Positions 20,194 to 20,884 of a stretch of 20,884 nucleotides of DNA are shown one piece after another. Position 1 is the first letter of the stretch; the number at the start of each line of letters is the position of its first letter. The notes beneath the pieces were generated by a model. The model did not search any database. It worked only from the letters and a program-made list of their open reading frames with translations, and was not told the DNA's origin. This stretch comes from Scatosoma sp045660225 (GTDB taxonomy: Bacteria; Bacillota; Clostridia; Christensenellales; Borkfalkiaceae): assembly GCA_045660225.1 (NCBI GenBank), contig JAZRDK010000057.1:1-20884 (forward strand). Direction: 5' to 3'. Position numbers and translations under genes: made by a program.

Positions 20194-20884
20194 ATGACGA
20201 CACAAGAATATTTGAAACTTCGAAACGGAACGGACGTCCGTGGCGTTGCTACGGAAGGCGTGCAAGGCGAGGACGTGACTTTGACCGTGGAAGCCGTTGA
20301 AAATATCGCCAAAGCGTTTTGCGTATGGCTGATTTCCAGGACGGGAAAGACGACGGTGAACGTTGCAGTCGGCCACGATTCGCGTATCTCCGCAACCGCA
20401 CTTTGCGAGGCGGTGGTAAAAGGCGTCGTTTCGACGGGGCACAACGCGTTTGTGACAGGGCTTTCGACTACGCCTTCGATGTTTATGCTCTTGAAAGACG
20501 AAAGTATAAACGTGGACGAGCGGTGCGACGGCTCGGTAATGATTACGGCAAGCCACCTTCCTTTCAACAGAAACGGCTTAAAATTCTTCTTTAACAACGG
20601 CGGTTTAGAAGCGGACGACGTCAAAGAAATTCTTACCCTTGCAGGGCATTATCGTTTCGCGGAAGGCAAGGAAGGTACGGTGAAAAACACCCCTTACCTT
20701 TCCACGTACGCAAAATCGCTGGTGGAAAAAGTACGCCAAGCGACGGGCGATGAAAAGCCCCTGCTCGGCAAAAAAATCATCGTAGACGCAGGCAACGGCG
20801 CAGGCGGTTTCTATGCAAGCGAAGTCCCTGCTCCGCTCGGTGCGGACACAAGTGGCACGCAGTTCCTTGAACCGGACGGCACGT
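20194..20884 (+). CDS. Phosphoglucomutase/phosphomannomutase, N-terminal part
   Basis: The first 230 codons of an alpha-D-phosphohexomutase; the gene runs off the right edge. Visible features are LRNGTDVRGVATEG at 9-22 (N-terminal domain loop), VAVGHDSRIS at 58-67, and the phosphoserine loop TASHLPFNRNGLKFF at 118-132 with Ser120, followed by a second-domain strand KKIIVDAGNGAGG at 193-205. The 'SHLPFNRNG' form differs from the common 'SHNPxxxNG' and occurs in one subfamily of bacterial and plant proteins. It interconverts hexose 1- and 6-phosphates; glucose or mannose preference is not readable. ATG at 20194 has AAGGAG 7 nt upstream and a promoter at 20105-20133. Confidence 0.93.
   Translation, partial: MTTQEYLKLRNGTDVRGVATEGVQGEDVTLTVEAVENIAKAFCVWLISRTGKTTVNVAVGHDSRISATALCEAVVKGVVSTGHNAFVTGLSTTPSMFMLLKDESINVDERCDGSVMITASHLPFNRNGLKFFFNNGGLEADDVKEILTLAGHYRFAEGKEGTVKNTPYLSTYAKSLVEKVRQATGDEKPLLGKKIIVDAGNGAGGFYASEVPAPLGADTSGTQFLEPDGT

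Overview
The window looks like chromosomal DNA from a Bacillota (Firmicutes), most likely an uncultured Clostridia-type lineage. Supporting signs are consensus sigma-A promoters (TTGACA/17/TATAAT), strong AAGGAG ribosome sites, ECF-type vitamin transporter S components under tetrahydrofolate (THF) and cobalamin riboswitches, a DegV protein, DUF4127 and DUF421/DUF4363 proteins, and a seven-gene lgt...plsY operon. This placement is inferred from gene content; no rRNA is present. I see no tRNA, rRNA, CRISPR array, transposase or phage gene.

Layout, mostly minus strand. 1-2700: the start of a probable glycoside hydrolase, a ZIP metal transporter, and a ROK sugar kinase preceded by a 75-aa orphan. 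2429-5312: an operon running SDR oxidoreductase, DUF4127 protein, a cysteine-rich CPCC-type zinc module without a clear start codon, and an 86-aa orphan. 5313-6100: the tmRNA gene (ssrA) with its promoter and terminator, followed by a second, incomplete copy of its 3' end. The two copies flank a 138-bp segment with 11-bp inverted ends. 6103-13308: a tightly packed operon lgt, pncB, lspA, RluA-family pseudouridine synthase, radical SAM DUF512 protein, der, plsY. It joins lipoprotein maturation, NAD salvage, RNA modification, ribosome assembly and phospholipid synthesis. 13437-14235: folT-like folate transporter S component under a THF riboswitch. 14289-15365: DUF421 and DUF4363 membrane pair on the plus strand. 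15419-16998: eukaryote-type UDP-sugar pyrophosphorylase and an overlapping 116-aa orphan. 17183-17596: small HIRAN-like protein. 17609-18987: probable cobalamin uptake operon (lipoprotein with a transcobalamin-like domain plus ECF S component) under a cobalamin riboswitch with an intrinsic terminator. 19021-19926: DegV protein. 20194 to the end: start of a phosphoglucomutase/phosphomannomutase.

The most notable items are the tmRNA 3'-end duplication with its small inverted-repeat element, the two vitamin riboswitch units, two genes whose ATG lies exactly 6 nt after the -10 box (probable leaderless mRNAs), promoters nested inside terminator hairpins, and the CPCC module that may be reached only by reinitiation or frameshifting. 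I did not find a clear new multi-gene defence or mobile system. The best candidates for undescribed biology are the tmRNA-adjacent element and the DUF4127/SDR/CPCC operon.
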